NCBI GenBank assembly: GCA_905182135.1
Contig: CAJJAG010000007.1
Location: 1-64,000, forward strand
Reading direction: 5' to 3'
DNA: 64,000 nucleotides
From: an uncultured Acidimicrobiaceae bacterium
Lineage (GTDB): Bacteria; Actinomycetota; Acidimicrobiia; Acidimicrobiales; UBA10347
Under the pieces are notes generated by a model that was not told the origin of the DNA, ran no database searches, and saw nothing but the letters and a program-made list of their open reading frames with translations. Of this stretch, positions 41,916 to 51,848 are shown in pieces. The number at the start of each line of letters is the position of its first letter. Position 1 is the first letter of the stretch. A program made the position numbers and the translations under genes.

Positions 41916-43204
41916 TGGGCATGATCGACATCATCGCCGGCCTCGGCTGGGACCCTGAAATACGTGGTCTTCTTACCGTTGCGCTCGGCCTGGCCGTGCT
42001 CGCTGGTTCGGTATGGCTGCTACTCGTTACCAATACCGGAACCCGTCTGGGCTCGCTCATTGCGCTCGCAGGTTTTTGGGGCTGGCTGTTTGTTATGGGC
42101 ATCTTCTGGTGGATCTACGGCATTGGCTGGGCTGGCTCGCTGCCTACCTGGGAAGTCCAAGACGTGTTCATTGACGCTCCTGGCGCTGAGGTCGAAGGAC
42201 TGCAGGAGGCCTTTGTTGGCAACGTCGACGATCTTCCTGATGGCAACTGCTTCAACGGCGACATCTTTCCGCTCGCGGATGGCGTTGGTTCGATGTCGCT
42301 TGATGCGACCTCGACCCGCTGGGCTCTCTGCACGCCACGTGCTATAGCGCTTGTTTCGGCCTATCCCAGTGCCGAACGCGAGTCGATCATTCGTCAGTTG
42401 TTAAATCCCCAAGGCGAGAATTCTAAGGTTGATCGAGTCGTCAACCGGCTCTTTGGTACCCCAATGGCGGAACCGCAAGAGATGCTCAACGCGCTGACCA
42501 GCAGCCAGCGCGACGAGGTCTTCGATGAGCTTGTGCGCTTCCGGACCGAAGAACTCCGTCAAGGTGTCATAGATTCAAACGACTTCCTTGGGCCCGACGA
42601 TCCGCGTTATATCGAAGGCGATGCGTTGGCCGTAGCTCAAGACGAAGCGGTGGCCAATGCCATGCTACGTATCGATGACATATCGCTCAGCCAGCTCGAA
42701 GCGCTCGCTCCCCAGGTAAATGAGTGGGCCGAACAAGCGGGACTGATTCGGCTGAGTGGCTGGAATCTCCAGTCGACATCGCAGTCAGGTGAAGCGGCGG
42801 CTACTGCCGATGCTTTCCTTCGAAACGAACTTTTCCCCGATGGCGACTTCTTGGTGCTCGATGCTTTCCAGCAGGGGGGCAAAGACAAACGCACCGGAAG
42901 CGGGCTTTGGGATCGTGTTTCCCACAAGGTAAGTAGCACCGCACAGATCACGCATCCCACGAACTACACCGTGGTGAACGTGCAACAGACCGTCGAAAAA
43001 ATAGCGGACCCATCGAAACCACCGCCGGTACCCGAGATAGATCCAGACCAGCCGACCTATTCCGTCGTGATGACTCGCAACCTGGGTAATTTGCGTCTGA
43101 TTCCTGGTCTGTTCACGATCGTGTCACTGATCCTGTTCCTGCTCACCTGCTTGGTGTTGCATTGGCGAGATCTGGGTCTGCGTGAAAAAGGCTTCGAGTC
43201 CTGA
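41912..43204 (+). CDS. unknown 3-TM protein, last gene of b6f-like operon
   Basis: A 430-aa membrane protein with two N-terminal spans (about 18-40 and 47-71), a large hydrophilic domain of about 320 residues and one C-terminal span (about 393-415). Aromatic residues crowd span 2 (FWGWLFVMGIFWWIYG). The soluble domain has two cysteines (CFNGD, LCTPR), many acidic residues and no cofactor motif. I recognise no family. ATGA overlap with the dihaem cytochrome gene means coupled translation, so an accessory or structural subunit is likely. Confidence 0.75.
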   Translation: MMGMIDIIAGLGWDPEIRGLLTVALGLAVLAGSVWLLLVTNTGTRLGSLIALAGFWGWLFVMGIFWWIYGIGWAGSLPTWEVQDVFIDAPGAEVEGLQEAFVGNVDDLPDGNCFNGDIFPLADGVGSMSLDATSTRWALCTPRAIALVSAYPSAERESIIRQLLNPQGENSKVDRVVNRLFGTPMAEPQEMLNALTSSQRDEVFDELVRFRTEELRQGVIDSNDFLGPDDPRYIEGDALAVAQDEAVANAMLRIDDISLSQLEALAPQVNEWAEQAGLIRLSGWNLQSTSQSGEAAATADAFLRNELFPDGDFLVLDAFQQGGKDKRTGSGLWDRVSHKVSSTAQITHPTNYTVVNVQQTVEKIADPSKPPPVPEIDPDQPTYSVVMTRNLGNLRLIPGLFTIVSLILFLLTCLVLHWRDLGLREKGFES

Positions 43205-43256
43205 CCATGTTGTCCTGGGCCCGCACCATGACCGACTGTAGGAAGCGAAACTAACG

Positions 43257-43763
43257 ATGCTGGGTCAATATCTTCCCGTCGTCATGCTGTTTGTGTTGGG
43301 TGTGCTGTTTGCACTGCTCAGCCTGATCGCGTCGCGGCTACTGGCGCCGAACCGCTCGACACCAGTAAAGAGTCTGCCTTATGAGTGTGGCGTGAGCGGT
43401 GGTGCCACTCGGAACCCGATCCGGTTCCCGGTCAAGTTCTTTTTGGTCGCCATGATTTTCATCGTGTTCGACATCGAAGTCATCTTCTTGTACCCCTACG
43501 CACTCGTGTTTAATTATCTCGGCAGCTTCGGCCTTGTTGCGATCGGTATCTTCTCGTTTGCAGTATTCGAGTCGTTTGTGTACCTGATCAGCAATGGCGC
43601 CTTGGAATGGGGCCCAATTAAGCGAGTTGCTCGCCCGATCAGTCAGGTCACCAGCACCCGCACCACCAGCTCGACGATCCGCCGTGTTGGAACTAAGGGT
43701 CGCGAAGATGGCCAAAAAAGCGCCGAGACCATCGAAGAATTTATCGAACGAGAGGTCGCCTGA
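43257..43763 (+). CDS. nuoA: NADH-quinone oxidoreductase subunit A
   Basis: A 168-aa three-span subunit with KSLPYECGV and the acidic [13 protein letters not shown] helix that are invariant in NuoA. It carries an unusual C-terminal extension of about 45 polar residues with Ser/Thr/Arg runs, where most NuoA proteins end near 120-145. It starts the nuo operon 52 nt after the b6f-like operon, with no visible terminator between, so cotranscription is possible. TGATG couples it to nuoB. Confidence 0.96.
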   Translation: MLGQYLPVVMLFVLGVLFALLSLIASRLLAPNRSTPVKSLPYECGVSGGATRNPIRFPVKFFLVAMIFIVFDIEVIFLYPYALVFNYLGSFGLVAIGIFSFAVFESFVYLISNGALEWGPIKRVARPISQVTSTRTTSSTIRRVGTKGREDGQKSAETIEEFIEREVA

Positions 43764-44344
43764 TGGGCATCATTAAAGATGTCAAAGACAATGGCATGGG
43801 TGGCCTTGAATACAATTTCCTGACTGCCAAGATTGAAGATCTGGTTAGCTGGAGCCGGGCCCGCAGCCTGTGGCCAGCCACATTTGGTCTGGCTTGCTGT
43901 GCTATCGAGATGATGGCGACTGGCGGCTCGCACTACGACCTGGCCCGCTTTGGGATGGAAACATTTCGGGCATCTCCACGCCAGGCTGATGTCATGATCG
44001 TCGCCGGGCGAGTGAGCCAGAAGATGGCACCAGCACTTCGCCAGATCTATGACCAGATGATGGAACCCAAGTGGGTCATCTCGATGGGTGTCTGCGCATC
44101 AAGCGGCGGCATGTTCAACAATTATGCACTGGTTCAAGGTGTCGATCAGATCGTGCCCGTCGACGTCTACGCACCTGGGTGCCCTCCGGGTCCTGAGACG
44201 CTGCTGCATGCAATCGTCACTTTGCACAAGCAGATTGAAACCGGCGAACTTGTTAAGCGTCGCGAAGCAACTGGCGCTGGTGCTGGCATCGTCGTCGAAC
44301 AACGTGACGGCCAGAGCGACACGCAGATCGTGCTGAGCCGATGA
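43763..44344 (+). CDS. nuoB: NADH-quinone oxidoreductase subunit B
   Basis: A 193-aa subunit that carries cluster N2, the last iron-sulfur centre before quinone. Ligands are Cys45/Cys46 (GLACCAIEM), Cys111 (GVCASSGG) and Cys140 (APGCPPGPE). The start overlaps nuoA and the end overlaps nuoC by 4 nt. Confidence 0.97.
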   Translation: MGIIKDVKDNGMGGLEYNFLTAKIEDLVSWSRARSLWPATFGLACCAIEMMATGGSHYDLARFGMETFRASPRQADVMIVAGRVSQKMAPALRQIYDQMMEPKWVISMGVCASSGGMFNNYALVQGVDQIVPVDVYAPGCPPGPETLLHAIVTLHKQIETGELVKRREATGAGAGIVVEQRDGQSDTQIVLSR

Positions 44345-44856
44345 GTCCAGAGCCGGAGACTGCTGCTACACCAGCTGAACCTGCCACACTCTACGGCGTC
44401 GTTATCTCTGATTCGCCGGGCCAGGTTGTGCTGCACCCAAGTGTTGAGCAGTACCTGCCGACGATCGAGGCCATGAAGGCCGATGGTTATGTATCGGTCA
44501 TTGACCTATGCGGTGTCGACTATCTAACTCACGGTGGGCGCTCATTGCCCGAAGGCGTTGCACCCGAACGATTCGAAATCGTTGTCAACATGATTGCTCA
44601 TACGGCGCCACGGCGGGCTCGCTTACGAGTCCAGGTTGCCGAATCAGACCCGACCGTGCCCACGCTGTTTGATCTATTCCCCGGTGTCGAAGCCATGGAA
44701 CGCGAAGCCTTTGACATGTTCGGTGTTGTCTTCGAAAACCATCCTGACCCGACCCGGATCTTGATGCCTCCTGATTGGGACGGTCACCCGCTCCGCAAAG
44801 ACTTCGGTGTTGGTTCGGTACCCGTGCAGTTCAAGGGCGCGGCTGCGCCCCGTTGA
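44341..44856 (+). CDS. nuoC: NADH-quinone oxidoreductase subunit C
   Basis: A 171-aa peripheral-arm subunit of the 30-kDa family. Marked segments are [41 protein letters not shown] and [16 protein letters not shown]. It is separate from NuoD, unlike the fused form of enterobacteria. No cofactor is expected. ATGA overlap with nuoB. Confidence 0.96.
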   Translation: MSPEPETAATPAEPATLYGVVISDSPGQVVLHPSVEQYLPTIEAMKADGYVSVIDLCGVDYLTHGGRSLPEGVAPERFEIVVNMIAHTAPRRARLRVQVAESDPTVPTLFDLFPGVEAMEREAFDMFGVVFENHPDPTRILMPPDWDGHPLRKDFGVGSVPVQFKGAAAPR

Positions 44857-44889
44857 TTATCTTCTTCTTCCAGCCGTATGAGGTTGCAC

Positions 44890-46188
44890 ATGACGCTTCT
44901 TGAACAACCAGATCCGATTAACGCCGCCGAGCGTGTCTTCCGTCGCGGCGATGACAGCGCCGTACTGCGCATCAGCGAGGCTGACGCCGAGATGGTCGAA
45001 ACGGTCGATATTGATCCGTTGAGCGATGAGCCAATGATTGTCAATATGGGCCCGGTTCACCCTTCAACACACGGTGTGCTTCGGCTTGTCTTGGAGATGC
45101 AAGGCGAACAGGTTCTGCGTTCAAAGCCGGTGATTGGTTACCTGCACACTGGCATGGAAAAGACCGGCGAACAGCTGTCTTATCTGCAGGGTGGCACCAA
45201 TGTGACCCGCATGGATTACGCCTCGCCGTTGTTCAACGAACTGGTATTCTCGCTCGCGACCGAAGAACTACTTGGGATCGAAGTTCCGCCTCGTGCTCAG
45301 TGGATCCGCACCATGATGTGCGAGCTCAATCGCATCTCCTCGCACATGTTGTTCCAAGCAACCAACGGCATGGACGTCGGTGCCGTGTCGATGATGCTTT
45401 ACGGCAACCGACTCCGCGAAGAAACGCTACGCATCCTTGAAAAGATCACTGGTTTGCGAATGAACCACAACTACATCCGCCCAGGCGGGGTAGCCGTGGA
45501 TCTTCATGACGGTTGGCGTGAAGACATCGCTGGGTTGATGGATCTGTTACCGCCTCTGATCGATGAGTTCGACGAACTGCTGACTGGCCAACCCATCTTC
45601 CGCGAGCGCCTGCAAGGCGTTGGCGCCATAAATGCTGAAGAATGCCTGGCACTCGGCGTGACTGGACCTATCTTGCGAGGCTCCGGCTACGCGTGGGACC
45701 TTCGCCGCGACATGCCGTACCTGAACTACGACGAACTCGACTTCGATGTTATTGTTGGCACATACGGCGATTGTTTCGACCGCTATGCCGTGCGCTTGAA
45801 CGAAGCTCGCGAATCGATCAAGATCGTGCAGCAGTGCATGGAGAAGATGCCGACAGGTGACTATCGCCTGCAAGACAAGAAGGTCACGCCGCCACCACGA
45901 GCTCGTATCGACGAGTCGATGGAAGCGTTGATTCACCATTTCAAGATCTTCACCGAGGGATTCAAGGTGCCCGAGGGCGAAGTCTACGTGGCTGTGGAAT
46001 CGCCGCGCGGTGAGCTCGGCTGTTACATGGTTAGTGATGGCGGTGCACACCCCTACCGCATGCACATCCGCGCCCCCAGTTTCGTAAACCTGCAAACCAT
46101 GCCGCACATGATGCAAGACGCCCTCGTCGCCGATGTCGTTGCCATTATTAGCTCAGTGGACCCTGTGTTGGGAGAAGTTGACCGCTAA
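44890..46188 (+). CDS. nuoD: NADH-quinone oxidoreductase subunit D
   Basis: A 432-aa 49-kDa-type subunit that forms the quinone pocket with NuoB. It has NMGPVHPSTHGVLRL, YLHTGMEKTGEQLSYLQ and SPRGELGCYMVSDGG. The quinone-binding His (HPSTHG) and Tyr of LSYLQ are kept. The position methylated by NDUFAF7 in mitochondria (LHR) is Thr87 here. I preferred ATG 44890 because AGG lies 6 nt upstream; ATG 44878 would add 4 residues. TAATG joins it to nuoE. Confidence 0.96.
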   Translation: MTLLEQPDPINAAERVFRRGDDSAVLRISEADAEMVETVDIDPLSDEPMIVNMGPVHPSTHGVLRLVLEMQGEQVLRSKPVIGYLHTGMEKTGEQLSYLQGGTNVTRMDYASPLFNELVFSLATEELLGIEVPPRAQWIRTMMCELNRISSHMLFQATNGMDVGAVSMMLYGNRLREETLRILEKITGLRMNHNYIRPGGVAVDLHDGWREDIAGLMDLLPPLIDEFDELLTGQPIFRERLQGVGAINAEECLALGVTGPILRGSGYAWDLRRDMPYLNYDELDFDVIVGTYGDCFDRYAVRLNEARESIKIVQQCMEKMPTGDYRLQDKKVTPPPRARIDESMEALIHHFKIFTEGFKVPEGEVYVAVESPRGELGCYMVSDGGAHPYRMHIRAPSFVNLQTMPHMMQDALVADVVAIISSVDPVLGEVDR

Positions 46189-46802
46189 TGCCTCGTTTGT
46201 CTGAATCGAATTTGCGTATTGCGCATGAGATCATCAGCCGGTATCCGCGTGCCAAGAGTGCGCTGATTCCGTTGTTGCATCTTTCGCAGGAACAAGATGG
46301 TTACGTCGCCGACGATGCCATGAAGCATCTAGCCGAGCTGTTGGACCTGACCCCGGCTGAAGTACTGGGTACCTGTTCGTTCTACGAGATGTTCAAGCGT
46401 GAACCCGTTGGCGACTACCGCATCAATATCTGCCACGGCATTGCCTGCCATCTGCTTGGTGCCGACGACTTGATCCACCATGCCGAAGAATCCTTGGGGG
46501 TGCGTCAAGGCACCGTGACCGGCGATGGCATCAGCATCGAAGGCGTCGAGTGCATCGCAGCATGCACCGAAGCACCGTGTTTACAGGTCAACTACCGCTA
46601 CATGAATAAGGTAGATAATGCCGGGTTCGATGCTCTCGTTGACGGCATCCGCGACGGCTCAGTCAGCGTTCCTAAACACGGCACGCTCGCTCTGACCCGC
46701 CAGTCGATATCTGAAGACAAAGCAGCTGGCAACTCGATGGTCGAAAGTAATGATCCTCCGGCCTGGTGGCCCGAGCCCGCAGCTGCTGAAGGTGGGAACT
46801 AG
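46188..46802 (+). CDS. nuoE: NADH-quinone oxidoreductase subunit E
   Basis: A 204-aa thioredoxin-fold [2Fe-2S] subunit (cluster N1a). Ligands lie in ICHGIACHLLG and in ECIAACTEAPC, the C-x4-C and C-x3-C pattern. A GTCSFYEMF segment precedes them. The C-terminal 40 residues are a polar, Pro-rich extension. It couples to nuoF through a one-base stop/start overlap (TAGTG). Confidence 0.95.
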   Translation: MPRLSESNLRIAHEIISRYPRAKSALIPLLHLSQEQDGYVADDAMKHLAELLDLTPAEVLGTCSFYEMFKREPVGDYRINICHGIACHLLGADDLIHHAEESLGVRQGTVTGDGISIEGVECIAACTEAPCLQVNYRYMNKVDNAGFDALVDGIRDGSVSVPKHGTLALTRQSISEDKAAGNSMVESNDPPAWWPEPAAAEGGN

Positions 46803-48115
46803 TGCCGTTTGAAAAAGTCGTAACCCGGCGCTTCGATAATCTTGAAGCGCACAAAATCGACACCTATGTCGCAACCGGCGGTTATGCCTCGTTGCGCAAG
46901 GCGCTCGATACGACACCCGAAGCAGTCCACAATGAGGTCAAGGCCGCAAGCGTGCTCGGTCGCGGTGGTGCTGGCTTCCCGGCGGGTGTCAAATGGGGAT
47001 TCTGTCCTCCCGGCGTGTGGCCTCGTTATCTCGTAGTAAATGGCGACGAGTCTGAGCCCGGTACATACAAGGACCGCCAACTGCTTGAGCGTGACCCGCA
47101 TCAGGTCATCGAGGGTTGCCTACTTGCGTGTTACGCCGTTGGACTGACCCAATGCTTCTTGTACATTCGCGGCGAAATGGCGCACGCCCAAGAACGGGTT
47201 GCTGCCGCACTGAATGAGGCCTACGAGGCCGGCTATGTGGGCAAGAACATTCTGGGAACCGACTTCAGTGTCGACATCGTGCTGCATTGGGGCGCAGGTG
47301 CCTACATCGTCGGCGAAGAGACAGCGTTGATTGAAAGCCTCGAAGGCAATCGAGGTATGCCGAGACTAAAGCCCCCGTTCTTCCCCGCAGCTGTGGGCCT
47401 GTACGGCCAGCCGACGATCGTGAACAATGTCGAGACACTGGCCAACCTGCCTTGGATCGTTGAACATGGCGCCGAGGCTTACACCGCAATGGGGGCCGAG
47501 AACTCCAAGGGAACTCGCGTCTTCGCCGTGTCCGGCCATGTGAACAACCCTGGCGTGTTCGAAGTCGAATTCGGAACCACCACATTCCGAGACATCATTG
47601 AGGGCAGCGACTATGCCGGTGGTGTTCGTGACGGCAAGAAACTCAAAGCGTTCATCCCCGGTGGAGCGTCAGCACCCTGGTTCTTCGAAGAACACCTCGA
47701 TCTACCCCTCGAAAAAACTGCTGTCGACCAGGCCGGATCCATGCTTGGGTCTGGCGCCATCGTGGTCATGGACCAAGACACTGACATGGTCAAGGCCTGC
47801 CATAATTTGGTGCGATTCTTCGCTCGAGAGAGCTGCGGTAAATGCACGCCGTGTCGCGAAGGTACAACCTGGCTCGAACGAATTTTGAGTCGTATCATCG
47901 CTGGTCACGGTCGGCCCAGTGACCTGTCGTTGCTTACCGAGGTTTGCGAGAACATCAGCCCCGGGATTGCGTGGCCGCCCAAGCAGACAACGATCTGCCC
48001 CCTCGGCCCGTCTGCGGTGTCACCGATCGCCTCGTCGATCGAACGCTTCCGCAATGAGTTCGAGGATTACATCACCCTTTCTGATCGCCGAGTGATTCCG
48101 GTGGGTGCCGCATGA
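46802..48115 (+). CDS. nuoF: NADH-quinone oxidoreductase subunit F
   Basis: A 437-aa NADH- and FMN-binding subunit. It has LGRGGAGFPAGVKW (NADH/FMN loop), NGDESEPGTYKDR, GAGAYIVGEETALIESLEG (FMN) and the N3 [4Fe-4S] site CGKCTPCREG with the fourth Cys in TTICPLGPSA. The start is a GTG at 46802. Electrons enter complex I here. Confidence 0.97.
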   Translation: MPFEKVVTRRFDNLEAHKIDTYVATGGYASLRKALDTTPEAVHNEVKAASVLGRGGAGFPAGVKWGFCPPGVWPRYLVVNGDESEPGTYKDRQLLERDPHQVIEGCLLACYAVGLTQCFLYIRGEMAHAQERVAAALNEAYEAGYVGKNILGTDFSVDIVLHWGAGAYIVGEETALIESLEGNRGMPRLKPPFFPAAVGLYGQPTIVNNVETLANLPWIVEHGAEAYTAMGAENSKGTRVFAVSGHVNNPGVFEVEFGTTTFRDIIEGSDYAGGVRDGKKLKAFIPGGASAPWFFEEHLDLPLEKTAVDQAGSMLGSGAIVVMDQDTDMVKACHNLVRFFARESCGKCTPCREGTTWLERILSRIIAGHGRPSDLSLLTEVCENISPGIAWPPKQTTICPLGPSAVSPIASSIERFRNEFEDYITLSDRRVIPVGAA

Positions 48116-50637
48116 CTGACACGACCGACGAGATCGAGACCGACGAATCGGCCGAAATCGAAGAACCCGCGCCGCCGCCAGGCGTGCCGATCACGGTGAA
48201 CGGCGAAGTCTTCTACGCCGCTCCGGGTCGCAACCTGATCGACGCGTGCGAAGACGCTGGCGTATACGTGCCACGCTTCTGCTATCACCCGCGCATGACG
48301 CCGGTGGGTATGTGCCGTATGTGTTTGATCGAGGTCGACACGGGCCGCGGCCCGGCGCTGACGCCATCATGCATGTTGACGGTCAGCGATGGCATGGTCG
48401 TCGAGACCGAGACAGAGGCTGTAAAAAAAGCCCAAGACGGTGTCTTGGAACTGTTGCTGATCAACCATCCGCTCGACTGTCCGGTTTGTGACAAGGGTGG
48501 CGAATGTCCGCTTCAAGATCAGACCATGTCCTATGGGCCTGGCGAAAGCCGGTTTGTCGAAGAGAAGCGGCATTTTGAAAAGCCGATTCCGATCAGCGAC
48601 ACGGTCTATCTCGACCGTGAACGTTGCATTTTGTGTGACCGTTGCACCCGCTTTGCTGCCGAGGTAGCGGGTGACCCACTGATTCACTTCATGGGCCGTG
48701 GCAACCAAACGGAGGTCAACACCTTCCCCGATGACCCATTTTCGTCGTACTTCAGCGGCAACACGGTCCAAATTTGCCCGGTAGGGGCGCTTACAGCCAA
48801 GCCATACCGATTTAAGGCTCGTCCGTGGGACTTGTCCGAGGTTGCGTCGACCTATCCCAACGCAATGGGCGACCGCATCACTATCCAATCGTCTCGTAAT
48901 GAGGTCCTTCGGTACTTGGGTGTCGATTCTGACGCAGTGAACTGGGGTTGGCTCACCGACCGCGACCGCTTCAGCTTCGAAGCAACTATGAGCGAACAAC
49001 GTCTGACAGCCCCGCTGATGCGTGGCGATGGTCTGGGTAACGTCGATGATGGCGGCGACGAACTTGTCGCGACGACTTGGGCTGTTGCGCTGCAACGCCT
49101 GGTGACGGCGCTCGAAGATGCCGACAATAACGCTGGCCCCGAGTCGGTCGCAGTACTTGGTGGCGCTCAACTCACGAATGAGGGCCAGTACGCCTGGGCC
49201 CGGTTCGCCAAGGGTGTCATCGGCACCGACAGCATTGATGCCCAGATGGGCGACGGTCTTCCTGCCGACATCGTGGCTTCGATGCCACGCACCACGATCT
49301 CGCAAGCTTGTGCCAAGGGTGGCACTATTGTTCTGCTCAGTGGCGATCCCAAAGAAGAACTTGGGTCCCTCTATCTGCGGCTGCGCCATGCAGTCGTGCA
49401 CGACGGTGCAACACTGATTGAGCTGACGCCGAACGAAACTGGACTGACGAAACACGCTGCGCACTCTGTGCGTGTTCGGCCAGGCGAAGTGGCCTCGGTT
49501 GCGGCTGCGCTCGTGACCGGCACCGGTGGCGATGAGCTTGCTGCAGCTTCGGCTGCGATCACCGGCGCTGATTCTGTCTCGGTGATCTGTGGTCGTACCT
49601 CATTGGCCGACAACGCGTCGTTGACAGTCGATGCAATCAACACGTTTGCCTCGCTTGACACCGTTCGCTTCCTGCCCGCTTTGCGCCGAAGCAATGTGCA
49701 CGGCGCTATCGACTTGGGCCTGACCCCTGGCATGCTCCCGGGTCGCACTTCTCTCGATGCTGCTCGAGCCGCCTTCACCGCTGCATGGGGATCAGTACCG
49801 GCTAAAGCTGGTCGTGACACAGCCGGTATTCTGGCCGACGCAGCCGCTGGCAAGATTGCCGTACTCTTCCTGCTTGGTGCCGACCCACTCGCTGACTTCC
49901 CGGACCCAGAGCTAGCCAAGGCAGCGCTCGATGGTGCGGGTTTGGTTATTTCTATTGACCCGTTCGTGAACGAGTCGGCTGCCTATGGCGCCGACATCGT
50001 GATGCCCGCCGCGGCGTTTGGCGAGGTCGACGGCAGCCACACCAATCTCGAAGGTCGAATCACGCCGCTTCGACAAAAGGTCACCCCTCCGGGAACCGCT
50101 CGCCCTGACTGGATGATCGCTGCGGAACTGGCGATGCGGTTGGGTAAAGATATGGGTTTTGCTTCGGTCGCTGACATCACCAATGAAATCGCTGCAGTTT
50201 CGCCTATGCACGCCAATGCTGATGCAGCTGCGATCGATGCTGCGAGCGATGGTGTGCTCGTATCGGGCGGTCCTGCATGGACCGACCAGGGTGCTCCAAC
50301 ACCTGCGCCCGCCTATGACCGCTATTCGTTCCGCTTGGTGGTTGATCGCACCATGTACGACGGTGGTACCCAGACGACTATGTGCCCCTCGATCGCAGAG
50401 CTAAGCAAGCCGGGTGCAGTACGCATCAGTTCAACCGAAGCCTCCAAGCTTGGCGTCAGGGATGGTGCCATTGTTCGGATCAGCTCACAACGCGCGTCAG
50501 TCGAGGGTCCGGTTGTAATCGATGATCGCGTGGCTTCTGGCATCGCGGCTGTTGCGCATAATCATGTTGGCCTCGACATTCGCTCCCTCATCGATATGAA
50601 CGAGCTCGTCACCGACGTCCGGATCGAAACCGTATGA
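48112..50637 (+). CDS. nuoG: NADH-quinone oxidoreductase subunit G
   Basis: An 841-aa iron-sulfur subunit. The N-terminal ferredoxin domain has the [2Fe-2S] cysteines (PRFCYHP, GMCRMCLIEV, PSCMLTV), then the His-Cys3 cluster (CPVCDKGGECPLQD) and a [4Fe-4S] pair (CILCDRCTRF with ICPVGALTAK). The remaining 600 residues are a molybdopterin-oxidoreductase-like domain without visible cofactor function, as usual in NuoG. An acidic N-terminal tail of about 20 residues is present. Overlaps both neighbours by 4 nt. Confidence 0.96.
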   Translation: MTDTTDEIETDESAEIEEPAPPPGVPITVNGEVFYAAPGRNLIDACEDAGVYVPRFCYHPRMTPVGMCRMCLIEVDTGRGPALTPSCMLTVSDGMVVETETEAVKKAQDGVLELLLINHPLDCPVCDKGGECPLQDQTMSYGPGESRFVEEKRHFEKPIPISDTVYLDRERCILCDRCTRFAAEVAGDPLIHFMGRGNQTEVNTFPDDPFSSYFSGNTVQICPVGALTAKPYRFKARPWDLSEVASTYPNAMGDRITIQSSRNEVLRYLGVDSDAVNWGWLTDRDRFSFEATMSEQRLTAPLMRGDGLGNVDDGGDELVATTWAVALQRLVTALEDADNNAGPESVAVLGGAQLTNEGQYAWARFAKGVIGTDSIDAQMGDGLPADIVASMPRTTISQACAKGGTIVLLSGDPKEELGSLYLRLRHAVVHDGATLIELTPNETGLTKHAAHSVRVRPGEVASVAAALVTGTGGDELAAASAAITGADSVSVICGRTSLADNASLTVDAINTFASLDTVRFLPALRRSNVHGAIDLGLTPGMLPGRTSLDAARAAFTAAWGSVPAKAGRDTAGILADAAAGKIAVLFLLGADPLADFPDPELAKAALDGAGLVISIDPFVNESAAYGADIVMPAAAFGEVDGSHTNLEGRITPLRQKVTPPGTARPDWMIAAELAMRLGKDMGFASVADITNEIAAVSPMHANADAAAIDAASDGVLVSGGPAWTDQGAPTPAPAYDRYSFRLVVDRTMYDGGTQTTMCPSIAELSKPGAVRISSTEASKLGVRDGAIVRISSQRASVEGPVVIDDRVASGIAAVAHNHVGLDIRSLIDMNELVTDVRIETV

Positions 50638-51848
50638 CATCGCTCCCGCTCGCTGTAGATCCGCTGTTCGTTGGCGGCGTCGGCCTTGAAGAAGTTTTGA
50701 TCGTTGCACTCAAGGTGGGTGTGGCCTTTGCCATGCTCATGGTCAGTGTCATGCTCATGATCTGGTTCGAGCGCAAGCTGCACGCCGACATGACCAACCG
50801 TATGGGGCCAACTATCACGGGCCCATTCGGCTTGCTACAGACGTTGGCCGACGGCATCAAGCTGTTCTTCAAAGAGGATTTGCTTCCTAACGACGAGCGC
50901 GGCGACTCTGCGATCTTCCGCCTAGCCCCCTACCTCACGCTGATCCCGGCGTTCTTGATCTTTACGGTCGTGCCGATCGGCGGCGATTTTGACAATGCCG
51001 ACGGGAAAGTCAGCTGGTGGGGCAACACGACCCAGCTGCAGATCGCTGACCCGCCAGTCGGCATCTTGTTCGTGCTGGCGCTGTCGTCGCTTGCGGTCTA
51101 CGGCATCATGCTGGCCGGCTGGTCGTCTGGCTCTAAGTACCCGCTGTTTGGTTCAGTTCGTGCATCAGCCCAGATGGTCTCCTACGAAGCAGCATTGGGA
51201 CTATCGCTGGTCGCTGTTCTGGTCAAGTCGGGCACGTTGTCTACTCACGACATCGTTGCTGGCCAAGCCGACGGTTGGAACTGGAACCTGTGGATGACGG
51301 GCTTTATACCGTTTATCGTCTTCTTGATCGCCTCCACAGCCGAGCTCAATCGTCCCCCATTTGACCTTGTCGAAGCGGAACAAGAGATTGTTGGCGGTTT
51401 CCACACCGAGTATTCATCGATTCGATTCGCGCTGTTCTTCCTTGGCGAGTACATGAACGTTGTCACCATGTCGGCCATCATGGTCACGCTGTTCTTCGGT
51501 GGACCCGATGGGCCGATCCCATTCTTCGAAAGCTTCGGTTGGGCGTGGGGCATTCTGTGGTTCATGCTCAAGGTGTTGGCGTTCTGCTTCACCTTTGTCT
51601 GGTTCCGGGCCGCACTTCCTCGCTTTCGATACGACCAGCTCATGGACTTGGGCTGGAAGCTACTGATTCCATTGTCACTCGGCTGGATCGTTGCCCTGGT
51701 TGCACTTGACCTCGCGGCCAGCGAGGGTTGGAACCGCCCGTTGGTCGCGGTGATCTGCTTCGCTGGTCTGATGCTGATGGGCACCTTGCTCAATGCGGCG
51801 GTGCAGAGCGGCAAACGTAAACGTCTAGCAGGAGAGGGATTCGACTAA
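50634..51848 (+). CDS. nuoH: NADH-quinone oxidoreductase subunit H
   Basis: A 404-aa membrane subunit with eight predicted spans that forms the quinone entry chamber. It has WFERKLHADMTNRMGP, QTLADGIKLFFKED and the loop AELNRPPFDLVEAEQEIVGGFHTEYSS, the most conserved NuoH stretch. Glu and Arg residues linking the quinone site to the proton path are present in that loop. TAATG joins it to nuoI. Confidence 0.97.
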   Translation: MTSLPLAVDPLFVGGVGLEEVLIVALKVGVAFAMLMVSVMLMIWFERKLHADMTNRMGPTITGPFGLLQTLADGIKLFFKEDLLPNDERGDSAIFRLAPYLTLIPAFLIFTVVPIGGDFDNADGKVSWWGNTTQLQIADPPVGILFVLALSSLAVYGIMLAGWSSGSKYPLFGSVRASAQMVSYEAALGLSLVAVLVKSGTLSTHDIVAGQADGWNWNLWMTGFIPFIVFLIASTAELNRPPFDLVEAEQEIVGGFHTEYSSIRFALFFLGEYMNVVTMSAIMVTLFFGGPDGPIPFFESFGWAWGILWFMLKVLAFCFTFVWFRAALPRFRYDQLMDLGWKLLIPLSLGWIVALVALDLAASEGWNRPLVAVICFAGLMLMGTLLNAAVQSGKRKRLAGEGFD

